A DNA stretch of 64,000 nt from Brachypterus glaber (GCA_958510825.1 OY294049.1:39522774-39586773); one strand, 5' to 3'; positions 1 to 11,660 are shown, counted from the stretch's first letter. Notes: generated by a model from the letters alone, not told the origin. Translations and numbers: made by a program.

Positions 1-188
1 TTTGTTTGTAAACAAATAGTAGGTATATTCAGGCCTGAACAATAACAATTACCAGTAACTGTTATTGTTGTCTCTGTTAGAACAAAGCTGTGCGTATAAG
101 ACAGACAAATGTATATGTTGGCTACGTTTTTGTCAGTTTTTACAAATGAAATGCCTATTCTACAGAGAAGAGTTATTAGTTCGTTGAG
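1..188. repeat. Dispersed repeat alpha, copy 1
   Basis: About 188 bp that recur almost unchanged at 43209-43397, including an imperfect inverted pair around CAGTAACTGTTATTGTTG. Homology stops at the same point in both copies, after a GTTGAGA motif, so this is a real repeat boundary. The left end runs off the window. No terminal inverted repeat or coding content is seen and the family is not recognised. Confidence 0.75.
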
Positions 189-453
189 ACGCAATTATTC
201 TAGCTCCCAAAGGGACCAGATCCAAAGCCTGGAAAGTTGATTTGCGTACGTTGCTTTCAACTTTTTTTTCTTCTGTCGCGACGGAACCGCTGCTAGATGG
301 AATGACTCTAGAACGCATTGCATATTATCGGAGGGGGAAAAGAAACGAACGTTCTGCCCCAAACTACCAAACTCCATTAGAGTTAAGCGAAGCCCGAGGC
401 TTTTTTTTACTTTCCCATGCAGGACGATGCGTCTGCAGTTCAAAAGATTTCCT

Positions 454-1350
454 TAGGCCCAAGAAAAGTTGTACAGAAAAAAATCTGGCAAGAGTATTTG
501 TATATTTGATGCTCTAGCGGAATCAATTTTAAGATATGGAAATGTGGTTTGGGGTAATACAACTGATGGGGCACTTAAGGGGCTTGAAATAATTCAAAAT
601 TATATTATAAAAATTTTATTATTTAAAAACAGACGTTTTACAACGGAGTCGTTATATAGTATTACTAAGATATTACCGATTAAAAAACTCTATGTATACC
701 AACTATGCATTTGGATGTTTAAATATTTAGAAAATTTTAGCAATCCAACACACAATTATCCTACAAGAGTCACAGAAAATAACATTATCACCTTACCTCT
801 TTTTCGGTCAACTAATCTCCAAAATAGCTTGTTTTTTTATGGACCTAAATTTTACAATGTTTTACCAAATTATATCAAAAAAAGTAAGAAAAATAAAAGA
901 CAAATTAAATTAAAATCCTATATAATAGAAACAAAATTAGAACATTTTTACAATATTTTAAAATAATACAGTATTATTAACACTTAAAAAACAGAAGCCG
1001 GTTCTGTAACATGATATTAAAATGCTAGTATGACTGTCATCGATTTTGTATTTTTTTTTATGTTCTTTATTTGTATGTTTTTTTTTTATTTTCCTTTTTA
1101 ATATGCAGCTCTCACCTGACAAGTGTTTACAAATACGCGCTAAATGATAAAAAGTAACAACAACAAAAAATAAAATACACTCCGCAACACAAACCTCGGT
1201 TTAGGCGGATAATTTATTTTTAAAATAGTTATTATTATTTTATTCTATATTATTAGTTAGTACAAATTATATTGAAACTGTTTATAATTATAACTATGGC
1301 ATTGTATTGTTTTAAAACAAATAAAATAAATAAATAAAATAAATAAAAAT
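454..1350 (+). pseudogene. 5'-truncated non-LTR retrotransposon (Jockey/CR1-like) 3' end
   Basis: An open frame from about 457 to a TAA at 964-966 encodes the last ~168 residues of a LINE reverse-transcriptase polyprotein. Diagnostic pieces are ESILRYGNVVWGNTT, then a GLEIIQNYIIKIL helix, then an HNYPTR motif, then LPLFRSTN and SLFFYGPKFYN. This order is typical of the segment after the RT fingers/palm/thumb in Jockey and CR1 type elements. The catalytic YxDD region is missing because the copy is truncated at its 5' end near 454-470. There is no native start: the frame is cut off upstream by a TAG at 454-456. A ~380-bp A/T-rich 3' UTR follows and ends in an A/TAAA-rich tail at about 1315-1350, as expected for target-primed reverse transcription. 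The surviving frame has no internal stop, so the insertion may be fairly young. It is not functional. Confidence 0.8.
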
Positions 1351-1730
1351 TTTGCTCTTTGCATCTCTGCTTCATACAAAGGAAGGGATATTTATATTCA
1401 TACATTTACTTTTCATCATCATCGTCAGTCACAATATCCTTACTTTTTCCTACAGTACCACATTTCAATTTTTTACCCATATGCCAAACCAATTGTAAGA
1501 GTTTTGCACTTCATGGGGCACTACTCCAGCTAGAGATTTTTTTATTTTTCTTTAAATAAATTATTTTTCATGTATTTTTTACTCTGGAGAACTTTATTTT
1601 AGATACCAAAGGTGATTAAAATTCCAATCTATTTTATCGCCGATAAAATTTCATTTATTTTTGACATTTATAATGGCTTTAGTTCCAAGATAATCGTTAT
1701 TTATAAATATAACGTAAATTTACGTTACTC
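1351..1730. other. No recognisable feature
   Basis: AT-rich sequence just after the LINE tail. I see no repeat ends, coding signal or RNA gene. Confidence 0.5.
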
Positions 1731-2045
1731 GTGCGCAAAATGATAAATACAGAAACTTTTATGTTTTTCAAAAGTTTCTTGTCTTGTAAAACGAAAAATA
1801 AATCGAAAAAAAAAATGCATTTGAAAGAAAATGTTTTTCCCCCATTTTACCCCCTTACCCTAATCCGATTTTTACAAAAAAAAAAACAATCCCAGCTTAT
1901 AAGTTTAAATAATCAACCTATGGTCCAAATTTGAAGTCTTTAGCCCGAAGCGTTCTTCAGTTATCGTGGTCACAAATTTCCCGGACATACAGACCAACAG
2001 ACCGATAGACCGACAGACAGATTTTTTTTCGGGCTGCTGGCCCTC
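1731..2045 (+). repeat. Microsatellite-bearing Helentron/DINE-like repeat fragment
   Basis: A run of CCCCC-containing phrases (CCCCCATTTTACCCCCTTAC) is followed by a CAGACAGA-type tract at about 1984-2024, then a poly-T. This arrangement matches family A (16982-17655 and others), but the actual sequence is only loosely similar, so it is probably another family of the same kind. The ends are not defined. Confidence 0.4.
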
Positions 2046-3589
2046 TTTAGTACAATGATTCATCTGTACGCTGATTGAATAACATGTTCCAGGCTTTATT
2101 TACTGAAAAATATAATCTATTAGATGGATGTATATAAAGCGCCATCTATTTCTAAAAATAGATAACTGCAAAAAGTCTGTTTTGATGTGGAAGGAAGGGT
2201 AATTGGTAGAATTTTAACTAGAAACACTTGAAAATTATCTCTATAGAAACAAAATTTTGTCACAAAATCGCTTTATAACTCGTTAATGGGTGTTCTGTTA
2301 TGGCAATGTCAACGTTTTTACGGTGTGAATCGGACCTTGCCAATTGGCTTAGAACGCAAGCGAAATTTGCGTTAACATAGTAATTTAAAAAATATTTACA
2401 AGCGGAAAGGTTTAAAAATATACCTTTGTTGAAAATACTATAGACTAACGTTGTGGTGTGACGCAATCCATTTTAGTTAAAAACTGTTTATTTTCTATAT
2501 GGATTGCTAAACATTATTTGTTTCCGAAAATGTAAGAATTAGTTGAAAGTGCCGAATTACAATTTTTATAACACTCTGTAGTAGCGGCATAGTTAAGTAC
2601 TTCATAAATCACGTATGGCGGAATGATTATTGTGACACTACTGAGGAGAGCGCTTTTTAATTTACTGCGCTGACTAACCTAGATGCGGTGATCTCTTTGT
2701 GATTCATGCTTTTCAACATTAAATCAATGCCAAAGAAATGTCCAGTTTGGTTATTAATGTTGACGTGAATTATAACGAATTGCTCTCGATTTGTTTGTCG
2801 GCGTAGTTAAACTAAAAGGTTTTGGCAATTAAATTTATATTTATGCGAATATAGAGTATAAAAGCTCAAATTTTTAGTTGAAAAGGGACAGATATTTCGC
2901 GAGTATGGTCACGATAGTTTGCTCCGCTAACATTAATATATTTTAAATAATAAATTCAGTGAGTGAACCAATGTTTAAAAAATGTAAGTGTAATTATGGA
3001 CATTTAATAACTTGCATTTTTTATCGGGATAGAAATTTAATGGAACTTTAATATTCGAATTTAGACTTTTTATCGGGGTGATTTTAATTTAATGAACTTT
3101 TAATAAACCTTTAATAAATCTTAAATAAACTTCGTAATAATCATGGACTAGAATTAAATGGGAATAATGGAACTTTTATTGTGTCGCGAAAGGTTTTTTT
3201 ATACATTTGAAATAGACAGTTAAAATTTCTATATTGGATTCATGGCGCTGAAAATTTGTTTGTTATAGTTAGGATAGAATTATGTAAATTAGATTAGGAA
3301 TTAAAAAGGAAAGCTGCAGGATCGAAGGATCGATTGATCGAAATTATGGATTTTAATTATATTTTAATAAAACTTTATTAGCTTACAAAATCTTACTTTT
3401 ACTTTGACTCTCGTTACCGAACAAAAGCTCCCTAAAAATTGGTTAATATGATTTTTATTTATTACCCGATGGTATATAGATATAAACAGATTGTAGTTAC
3501 CAGTCATTAGTGTCAAGTGGTTAAGGCCATAAAACACTTGTCGAAGTGCTACCATTCAGGCGGCACCAGCTGGTAAATTAAGATTTGGC
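2046..3589. other. Unassigned AT-rich stretch
   Basis: No coding potential is seen. A TATAAAAG box at 2857-2864 followed by an AATAATAAATT stretch near 2946 looks like a retroviral-type LTR core, but no TG..CA ends or second LTR were found. Repeated GGAACTTTTA / TTTATCGGG phrases at 3020-3180 hint at degenerate internal duplication. Confidence 0.4.
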
Positions 3590-3847
3590 AGAGGAATAAT
3601 ATATTAAACAAAGGAATTAAATTATAAGAAAAGTCATATTACGACAACGTAAGTTCGATTCTTACTGGCGCCGATTTGCCTTTTTCAATTAATTAATAAC
3701 TGAAATTTGGCGAAGGATATAAGTGAAGCGGACACTCACCATAAACTGGTTCGAAAGTCAGTATAAGCCGGTGGTTCCCTCTACTACTAGCCCACAAAAG
3801 TCCTGGACTTAATTAAGTACAATAGTACGAGGTTAAAGAAACAAAAC
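3590..3847 (+). mobile_element. tRNA-derived SINE, family G, copy 1
   Basis: A pol III B box (GTTCGATTC, 3653-3661) is followed by TGGCGCCGATTTGCC and a ~170-bp body ending in AGGTTAAAGAAACAAAAC. The same body is present at 43573-43836, 49386-49645 and 49977-50240. The tRNA-like 5' half is strongly degraded, with no clear A box, and the body lacks about 10 bp near its 3' end that the other copies keep. Confidence 0.75.
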
Positions 3848-4310
3848 AGGAAAAATTAGGGCGCTAGATAACGCTTTTTAAATTAAATTAATTAATAATT
3901 TTAGTGATAATTATAATGACTGAATTTAGACGTGAAGTTAAAGAATTTTAAGTAAATTTATTTTAATAGAATAAAAACGTTTCGTTAAAATTGAGTACAT
4001 TGTACTTTACAATGTAAACAACATTTAATTTAATAAATTATAAAACGTAATATGAAAAAGTTAAAAGTAATTTTGATAATGGAAAAAAGTCTTTGTCTTT
4101 GACGTTTACCCACTACAAATAAATTAAACAAGGCAGATTAATTGAGGAAAAAAGGTCTTTTATTTTTACTATAAAAAAAATACAAAAAGCTTTTAAATTT
4201 CAGAAATGAAACGATGTCAAAATCAAGCTTTTAGCTGATAAATGTAAATCGTCACTGATGCTAATTTAATTATTAACAAAAATTTAATATTTTAAATGAA
4301 ATTTTTCTAT
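3848..4310. other. No recognisable feature
   Basis: Very AT-rich sequence. No repeat ends, tRNA-like boxes or coding signal are seen. Confidence 0.5.
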
Positions 4311-4522
4311 TATTATACTATTCACAGCGCCTGCGCTAAGATAGTATAATACAAAAGTCTCGAATTTCCCAAAATCGCCAAAAAACGTCAGACAAAAGTC
4401 CAATTGTGGTTTTTGTTTAAATTTTTTTCAAGTACATATTTCGAAAAACTCAATATACCATTTACTGCGAATGTGAATTTAGTATATAATGGAATGCGTA
4501 GCATTACGTATCGTCACGGCCT
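4311..4522 (+). mobile_element. Helentron/DINE-like element, family B, short copy
   Basis: The left end has an inverted pair TATACTATTCAC / GATAGTATA around a GCGC-rich loop. The right end has a small hairpin AATGCGTAGCATT followed by a TCACGG motif. The same two ends, with AATTTCCCAAAATCGCC just inside the left end, bound the larger copy at 23723-26196. Sub-terminal inverted repeat plus 3' hairpin with no obvious TSD fits nonautonomous Helentrons; that assignment is inferred. Confidence 0.55.
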
Positions 4523-4584
4523 GTTTTATATTATCTAGCAGCTAGAATCTAGCAGGCCTTTTCAGAAAAATGGTTAAATAGCAA

Positions 4585-4763
4585 TTTTGGTCCTTCGAGC
4601 CGGATCTGAACCTAATAAATTATAAATTAAACTATTTATAATATTTTTTGGTCCTTCGAGCCGGATCTGAACCTAATAAATTAAAAATTAAACTATTTAT
4701 AATATTTTTTGGTCCTTCGAGCCGGATCTGAACCTAATAAATTAAAAATTAAACTATTATTAT
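4585..4763. repeat. Three tandem copies of a 61-bp unit
   Basis: Units start at 4587, 4648 and 4709, each opening with TTGGTCCTTCGAGCCGGATC and continuing into an AT-rich half. The spacing is exactly 61 bp twice and the units differ by only a few bases. The GC-rich head in an AT-rich setting recalls tandem leader repeats of some BEL/Pao retrotransposons. This is a recollection, not a demonstrated match, and no LTR was found nearby. Confidence 0.85.
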
Positions 4764-5435
4764 TCAAACTGGTTAGTACAAGGCTGCTAGAAATAAATTT
4801 AACTAACGCGTCAGGATAATTGTGTTAAATTGCATTCAATTATTGTTCTAGAGCATGATTTTATAAATTACCTAGCTTAATTATTCTGACAATATTAATA
4901 ATTTAACTGTGATGATTTAATGGGGTAATTATGATGAATTCAATTTTATATGTACGTGTTTCCAATCGAAAATTCAGAATTTGCAGAATATTTTTTTATA
5001 TTTTTTAATCATAATATTTACGCAGTTATAAACCCATGCATTCAAAGTAAATTTGAATTTATTTAGCATTCTTGGAAAAAACAAAGCGCTAGCGCAAAAA
5101 CGATTGAGATTTCAAAAGAAGTTACGAAATGTTTTTTGCAGAGAATTTTATTCTCAAGAAATTTTATAATAAGTCCTTTTTGCATAACAGCAAACCTCAC
5201 GGAGATATTCGCGAAAAACCACATGTGTGCCGACTAATTGTAAAATAAAAAATTAAGCTGGCGTCGCACATATAGGGACTTTTCGCCCAATGTTTATAAT
5301 GATAAAGAGAGGGCGTGCACAAATAATCGGAAGCGTACGCTTGATATCACGTATCCATTATTTCATTGGTGGTAAACCCGTATTTTTTTGGAATACGATC
5401 CTAAGTAGGTAGGTACTTTATTATCTAATACACTG
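4764..5435. other. No recognisable feature
   Basis: AT-rich, no coding signal and no clear repeat ends. Confidence 0.5.
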
Positions 5436-5861
5436 CACGGAAAGAAATTAGTGGGCTCTGCGCTATACATTATAAGATATTTGGTAACAGTGGCAAATTA
5501 TAGTGATTTAAGCTATAGATTATAAGAGACACAATAACTAATAATGTTAAAAATAAATTGGAAACGATTATATATATTACAGACACGATTATATATATTA
5601 CAGGCACTATTATAAATTTACAGAAATTTTATTATATTATAAAAATTATTAGCACGGACAATAATTAAATCTATTTAAGCTATAAATGCCATACTATTTG
5701 TTATATTTTATTATTCACTAAACAATTAAAGTATTTCATATAAATTTTTACACTGACTGCTATAATTGTAAGAGAAAGCCTTGTATTTATATAATAAGCG
5801 ATTATAATTTGCTTGGTATGTGTGTTATAGCGCTCCTAGCTATAATTTTTTTTTTTCCGTG
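5436..5861 (+). mobile_element. MITE family C, copy 1 (426 bp)
   Basis: Starts CACGGAAAGAAATTA and ends with TATAATTTTT...TTCCGTG, an imperfect terminal inverted repeat of about 15 bp. It is flanked by the 2-bp direct repeat TG (5434-5435 and 5862-5863). Nearly identical copies lie at 7048-7471 (-), 19654-20056 (+), 55319-55743 (-) and 61603-62027 (+). It has no coding capacity. CAC-type ends with 2-bp duplications suggest a nonautonomous CACTA/EnSpm-like element, but no transposase in the window supports this. Confidence 0.9.
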
Positions 5862-6669
5862 TGAAGGTTGAGTGATTTGGAGGGATGTAAGAAGGCTGCA
5901 GGATTGAAGAAAGAAGGGAAAAATGATGGTGTCAAAATGTATGTGTTAAAAATGTTTGGAGATTTGTTTTACAATAGAAAAGAGTAGCTCTTAATAGTGA
6001 AGAGTATCTATTCAAAATTCATTGTAGTTACATCAGTCCGTTATCGTGTAAAATACCTAAATATAGGTCCGAGAACGACTATAAACTAAATAAATAAAAT
6101 TAATTAACTGAAAAACTTGGTACATTTTTAAAATGTAGAAAAATATATTTGTAATATATAATATAGTATATTATTACAAATAAATAAAAACCTATTATAT
6201 GTTATAATAATGGTCTGTCTATAACATAATGTTCTAGCCTAAGGCATTAAAAATGAATAAGTCAGTTAATGGAATTCTAATGGTCGTTGATAAGGCATAG
6301 TATAGGCATAGTATATTATTTAACGTGGTATATAATAATTATAATAGTGTGCATGTACATTTTAAAGGCCAATTACAATTCCATGAAATCCATTATCAAT
6401 TTTGAAGCTGAGACTTTCAATTATTCATACAAGCAAATAAAACGCTTTTACTGGCTTCTCGAGTAAAAATGTTTCATAATTCAGCAGCAATTTCATAGAG
6501 GACTAATTGATATTGTAGATGAAATTCGGGGTCTACAGAGGATGCGAAAGACCGTACAGGCCGCGAATACACACAAAAAAGGTTTTCTTCATTTGAATTC
6601 AAACATCTAGGTTTCAAAAAAATTAGTACTATATCTTTAAATAAAAACAGGTGCGAATAAAATAGTATA
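5862..6669. other. Unassigned, with one short palindrome
   Basis: No coding signal. The arms ATTTGTAATATATAAT and its near complement at about 6148-6185 form an AT-only hairpin. Short GGCATAGTATA duplications occur near 6294-6316. Confidence 0.4.
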
Positions 6670-6754
6670 CAGGTCTCCCGGAAAATGGTACTTTTTCTCG
6701 ACCTATAAATGGTCTCGGCACTTCGTGAAAAGTACTATTTTCCGAGTCGACCTG
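6670..6754. mobile_element. 85-bp foldback MITE with TA duplication
   Basis: Runs from CAGGTCTCCCGGAAAATGG to GACCTG with TA on both sides (6668-6669, 6755-6756). The arms pair over about 28 bp (GGAAAATNGTACTTTT core). CAG...CTG ends plus TA fit a minimal Tc1/mariner-type MITE. It sits about 30 bp upstream of the LINE relic. Confidence 0.7.
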
Positions 6755-6784
6755 TAATCTACTATTTTTGCTAAGTCTTAAAAA

Positions 6785-7047
6785 ATGGGAAATTCTGAAA
6801 TCGACATTTGCCGTCTATGCTCAGAAGCACCAGAAACGGCCGAACACATTATGTGCTTCTGCGAAGCCATTGCTCGCAAAAGGCTACAATATCTAGAACA
6901 GGTATACCCAAGACCTGCAGATATATCCCAAGTAGCCCCCAAAAAACTCTTAGGCTTCTTTGAAAGCCTAAAGTTTGATGTGGACTAAATTGCAGAGGGG
7001 ATTCACAATAGATCTCATTGGTCGCAGTGATTTGAAAGGCAGTACCA
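6785..7047 (+). pseudogene. LINE 3' fragment: zinc-knuckle tail after RNase H
   Basis: The frame 6785-6988 encodes 67 residues with CRLCSEAPETAEHIMCFC, a C-x2-C...H-x4-C type knuckle, then ARKRLQYLEQ and PKKLLGFFESL. This is the usual C-terminal end of Jockey/I/LOA-type LINE ORF2 proteins that carry RNase H. The stop at 6986-6988 is followed by GATTCACAATAGATCTCA and TGGTCGCAGTGA, a 3'-UTR style I associate with these elements. The methionine at 6785 is an internal residue, not a start; the copy is truncated just upstream. The 3' UTR is interrupted at 7048 by a family C MITE and probably resumes at 7474, where repeated TATTG units (about 7496-7512) may be the tail. It encodes no enzyme domain and is not functional. 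Confidence 0.8.
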
Positions 7048-7471
7048 CACGGAAAAAAAAATTATAGCTAGGAGCGCTATAACACACATACCAAGCAAAT
7101 TATAATCGCTTATTATATAAATACAAGGCTTTCTCTTACAATTATGGCAGTCAGTGTAAAAATTTATATGAAATACTTTAATTGTTTAGTGAATAATAAA
7201 ATATAACAAATAGTATGGCATTTATAGCTTAAATAGATTTAATTATTGTCCGTGCTAATAATTTTTATAATATAATAAAATTTCTGTAAATTTATAATAG
7301 TGCCTGTAATAAATATAATCGTGTCTGTAATATATATAATCGTTTCCAATTTATTTTTAACATTATTAGTTATTGTGTCCCTTATAATCTATAGCTTAAA
7401 TCACTATAATTTGCCACTGTTACCAAATATCTTATAATGTATAGCGCAGAGCCCACTAATTTCTTTCCGTG
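7048..7471 (-). mobile_element. MITE family C, copy 2 (424 bp)
   Basis: Reverse-oriented copy of the 5436-5861 element, bounded by CACGGAAA and TTCTTTCCGTG and flanked by the 2-bp repeat CA (7046-7047, 7472-7473). It is inserted in the 3' UTR of the LINE fragment at 6785-7047. Confidence 0.9.
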
Positions 7472-7473
7472 CA

Positions 7474-8079
7474 TGCCTCACAACCCCACTTATATTGTAT
7501 TGTATTGTATTTTTGTTATGTCCTTTTACCTTAATCTAATAGAATAGTTCTGAAATTTTATGTGTGTATAGAAAATCTCAGCCAACTCCAGCCTTAAATA
7601 ATATATTGGATACATATTACTAGTCTATTGTTCGCACCACCATACCCGCTGTTTCTCAATAATACCAAATTAATATTAATTATGCATACAGGTGCTTTTG
7701 CTCCCTAACTTTCGTCTTTACCGTCTTGTAAACCAACTTATTTACTTTGTAAATTGTATATAGTATACACCAAGGTAAAGTAAGGCAGACAAAAAAACAT
7801 CTTTCATAATGTAATATTTAATATACTAACAAAGGATCACAAAAACTAACAAAGGTCCCTAAAAACTTACCATTTTAATCAGCTTACGCATTTATTTAAG
7901 CTTATATATTGTGTATTTTAACCTAATACTGTCAAAAATGTTGTTGTTAAGGTTCGAAATAATAATAATAATAAAAATAATAATAATTTTGTGACTATAT
8001 TAGTCACTAGTTCATATATAACAAGTTGGAAAAAATCAGCAAAAGCGTCAGTTAACGCTAGTATTGCTCACAGCCATAA
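7474..8079. other. LINE tail remnant then unassigned sequence
   Basis: The first ~40 bp probably finish the LINE 3' UTR. The rest is AT-rich with an AATAAT-rich stretch at 7961-7996 and no coding signal. Confidence 0.4.
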
Positions 8080-8475
8080 TCAGTAAAAAAAAATTTTGCG
8101 TCCGTCTGTCAATCTGTCTGTCTGGGTGTAAACTCTCTAACTCCATTTCTACATGAGATATCGACTTGGGGTTTTTTGCATATTGTTTCTTATCGTATTC
8201 CTAAGAGCTGATTAGATTTTGGGGGTAAAAGATTGGGGGTAAGGGGTTAAAAATAGGGTAAAACTCCTATTTTTAGCGTTTTTTGTTTATAATTAAGGCA
8301 ATTATTATTGTATTTGGTTAATTTAGCAGTTATATAAAAGATAATTTTAAATTGGTCAAAAAATGTTATAAACAACGTTTTCCTAAAAGGCATTGTTTTC
8401 GAGATATTGGCGTTTAAAGTAGTAAAAGGTTTTTTTAGCATATCTCACATATTTATAACCCGATTTCAAAAATAG
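8080..8475 (-). mobile_element. Helentron/DINE-like family A, partial copy 1
   Basis: Reverse copy containing the family's GTCTGTCTG tract (8104-8128), the GGGGGTAA phrases, the AATTAAGGCAATTATTATTG segment and the ATAACCCGATTTCAAAA segment. Compared with 39306-40001 it has lost both terminal parts, including the 3' palindrome. Confidence 0.8.
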
Positions 8476-9600
8476 TTATTTATGGTACTAGTGGGCAATA
8501 TCGGTTTGGTTACAAACATACAAGGTTTTATCCAATAAATAGCTTAGAAATTCATATTTTTATTAAAAATTTTAATGACATTTACAATAAAATAATTTGA
8601 CAAGTGACAATTGAGTGGGTAAAATAAATAATTATCCACTCAATAAAGCAAAAGCCACGCGGAGGTTATTATTGAGTTTATCTATTTAAAATAAAGCTGG
8701 TAATTGTCTTATTATCTGTATGTATTGGATAAAAATATTTTAACATCATAACACGTGTTAATTTGTGACGAGACCCATTGTATTAAAAATTCATATTTTC
8801 AGGAAAATTATTTCATTCTGATGGTCATATATATCTATATCAAAATGTGGTCAGATTAATGTCTTGCAACTTCTTTAATTATTTACTTGACCATAAATAA
8901 TCCGTTTCTATTGCTCTCGAGAGTATACAATATGTATACTATAGATGTTTTGTTATCTGACCCTCCATTTCTCAACTAACTCCATGTTTTATTTAATGGA
9001 AATGCTCACTTTATATTATGTATGTTTTGCCTAAAAACGTCAATCGTAAATATAGTTTATGAGAAATATATTTTATATAAAATATGAAAATTATTCTGTT
9101 TGTGTAAAATTGGATAAAAAAATACAGCTGCGAGCCTTTTCTTTCCATAAATCATCTTTAAATTAACAGAAAAATACATAGGACATTTTTATAGGTTTTC
9201 CTTTAAGCTAAAAAACGTAATTAGCAAGACACAAGACAATACCTAAAAGCAACTCTAAAACACTACAACCTTAAATACCTATTGAAGTGTTTTTATGTTG
9301 CCTACCACTTTAAAAATTGTATGATACGGGTTGCTGTAGACTTTACATTGTAGAGTTTACTAACTTGTAACAATATTCAACTTTTTTTCTTTAATAAAAG
9401 CTACTAAATTATATAAAATTCATAATGGTTGACATTAAAAGAAAATTGCTATACAAATTATATAATAAATACCTCTAAAAGCATTTACCTTCCTACTTAA
9501 TGTTTATATGTATTTTTTATTGCACATATAAATTTTGATTTAACTCATATTTTAGTTTAGTTTTTTTTATATTTTTAATTCTACATGAAAAAGTGATCTA
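8476..9600. other. No recognisable feature
   Basis: AT-rich throughout. No repeat ends, RNA gene or coding signal are seen. Confidence 0.5.
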
Positions 9601-9604
9601 GGGG

Positions 9605-10980
9605 AGAAAGGGGTAATAAGAAACACTCGGGGTTTTAAGAAACAAAGCATGTTAGAATTAGGACTTAACGTTAAGGCAGAAGCTCCAATTTTTTTTTGTA
9701 TTATGTATTGATACGATGTATCAAGTTCCTTGTATAAAATTCAATTAATACTAATACGTTTAGTTGTAAAAAAATAATAAACTTTTTTAAAAATTTTGTT
9801 TCTTATTACCCCTTATGGGGTATTAAGAAACAAAAATATTATACCCTATAAAAAAGGCTTAAACAAATAAACTGAATACACAAGAGACACCTCTAAAGCA
9901 CGTCTAAGTTTACTTTAAATTTGAACAAAAATTAATAAAGATTAAAAAACTTATCAATAAACAAAATTTTATTTTGAAAAGGTGAACTGTTAAACTAAAA
10001 AACGCATTTAAATTTTTTTATAAAAAACTAAAAAATTATGAAAAGCAGTAATAATAACTGGTAATTTTAACTTTTACAAACAATTAAACCTATTGTTGAT
10101 GTTTAATTTATCGCTTCTGCGTAATTTGAATGGCCCATTTCCCAACAATTGAATGGGTCCATAAAAAAAATGTCTTCTTTGAACAAATTCTATATTTTCA
10201 TTTGGAGGCCAGCTAAATTCATCCATTTTTGATTGTAAAATCTTAATTTGATATAATTCATTCAAATCCTCTTGAATAAAGGCCAAATACCAGTTGTCGC
10301 GACGTATCTTAGAAAATATAAATCTGGCAACGTCGCTATATAAGCAACTAGCAACCCTGTGATCACATGATAGAGAGAGAGGGCGAATGACATTGGAGTT
10401 TAGAGAATCAACCCACGCGGTAAACAAACATGCACGCGTGATTTTTAAATACATTTTTAAAACCGTGCTCCGTTTCATGCGTATTCGTTTAATACAAGAA
10501 AACAAGTCACTATTTTGGATCCTACCAGTTCACAATCAAAAGCCTATGGTATCTAAGTTAACGCGGCTTAGATGATACAGTCAACCCAGAAAGCTGAATA
10601 TTGGTAAGTCCTCTGATTTTCAACTTTCAACCCCGCACACCAGTTTAGATTTAAATTTACTGCATAAAAGTTTTTTTCTAGTAGCGCCAGTTCTGGTGAC
10701 TCCTCTTCTTCGATATCAGAGATATTTAAGTCTTCGTCAGCGTCTTCAAGTTCCAAGGTTAAACTTTCCGACGATGAGTCATTTTCTATTACTTTGGATT
10801 TGTTCTTTGTCCTTTTAGTTTCTGATGAATATCGAGAAATTTTATTTTTACCTTTATCATTTTTCATTACACTGCTTTTATCATCAACTTTTTGTTTCTT
10901 ACTGTTCCTTAAATAAATAGTTTTAAAAAGTGTTTCTTATTACCCCAACAAAATACAATACCTGGGGTAATAAGAGAAAA
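9605..10980 (-). mobile_element. Decayed DNA element with iterated GGGGTAATAAGAAAC motifs
   Basis: The motif occurs at 9611, as an inverted pair at about 9799-9834, and as a second inverted pair at about 10926-10977; a weaker form is at 9640. Between the pairs lies a relic reading on the minus strand (10077-10925). Motif clusters near both edges suggest the ends of a transposon, but no clean TIR or TSD could be set, so the limits are approximate. Confidence 0.45.
10077..10925 (-). pseudogene. Possible transposase C-terminal relic (pogo/Tigger-like?)
   Basis: Two minus-strand blocks. The upstream block, open from about 10925 to 10600, is lysine-rich then acidic: SSSESLTLELEDADEDLN followed by SDIEEEESPELALL. 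The downstream block, about 10356-10077, reads DVARFIFSKIRRDNWYLAF, then FSWPPNENIEFVQRR. An acidic linker followed by a small beta-rich module with a WPP-NE pattern resembles the tail found after the DDE domain in some insect pogo/Tigger-like transposases. This is a weak, pattern-level resemblance. No catalytic DDE residues are present. A pyrimidine tract and an AG just above 10356 could be a splice acceptor. The frame between the blocks is broken, so no product is expected. Confidence 0.3.
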
Positions 10981-11274
10981 CAACTCTGCAAACACCAGAA
11001 TCACTTTTAATAAATTATTATAATGACATTTACAACCTTTAAATGTCAGTCAAATATATCAATGTTGCAAAGCCTGCTAAAACTTTTAACAAAATTTTTA
11101 TTCATAGTCAAAGATAAAATGGTCCCACTTTAAACATTAAAGTTCATAAATACATGTTAACTTTTTACTTAAAAAAAATATGAAAATGCTTAAGTAGCAA
11201 CCTGCAATTTTTAGGTATAATAGCTTATGGATGTGAGTTCTACCCAAAAAAGATAGAAGACATACATACACTCC

Positions 11275-11346
11275 CACTTCCACCCAACCAAACAAATTCT
11301 GTATTTGTTCTTTGTTGAACAAATACAATATTTACTTGGCCGGGCG
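11275..11346. repeat. Hairpin MITE, degenerate copy
   Basis: Inverted arms around AACCAAACAAATTC / GAACAAATACAATATTTAC, clearly related to the better hairpin at 11451-11540 but with many more mismatches. Confidence 0.55.
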
Positions 11347-11450
11347 AAGAGTATTATTTTTATTAAAGAAATTACTGGCGCCATCTAAATTTTAGTAGAA
11401 TTATCTTATTCTACAGATTCACATTAGCTATGTTCGTTCGTGCCGCTCAT

Positions 11451-11540
11451 TGCTACACTTTCCGGCCAACCAAATAAATACTGTATTTGTTGTATGAAAA
11501 ACAAATACAGTATGTATTTGGTTGGCTGGAAAGTGTAGCA
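11451..11540. repeat. 90-bp near-perfect hairpin
   Basis: Arms of 41 bp beginning TGCTACACTTTCC, with two mismatches and an 8-bp loop. No TSD is obvious. A foldback MITE is likely; a degenerate relative lies 105 bp upstream. Confidence 0.8.
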
Positions 11541-11660
11541 CAAATGAGATAGAGATAGGGTAGACGTCTTTTGTTTCATAATTCTAGTTGTAGAGAGCTC
11601 CATTAATGCGATACAAAAAATGTAGAATTTAGAACAATAGTATATTGTTTTACTAAGAGG

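Noticed and set aside
2569..2990. Possible solo LTR with TATAAAAG and an AATAATAAATT polyadenylation-like site
   Set aside because: No TG...CA or AGTTA...TAACT ends, no TSD and no second copy in the window.
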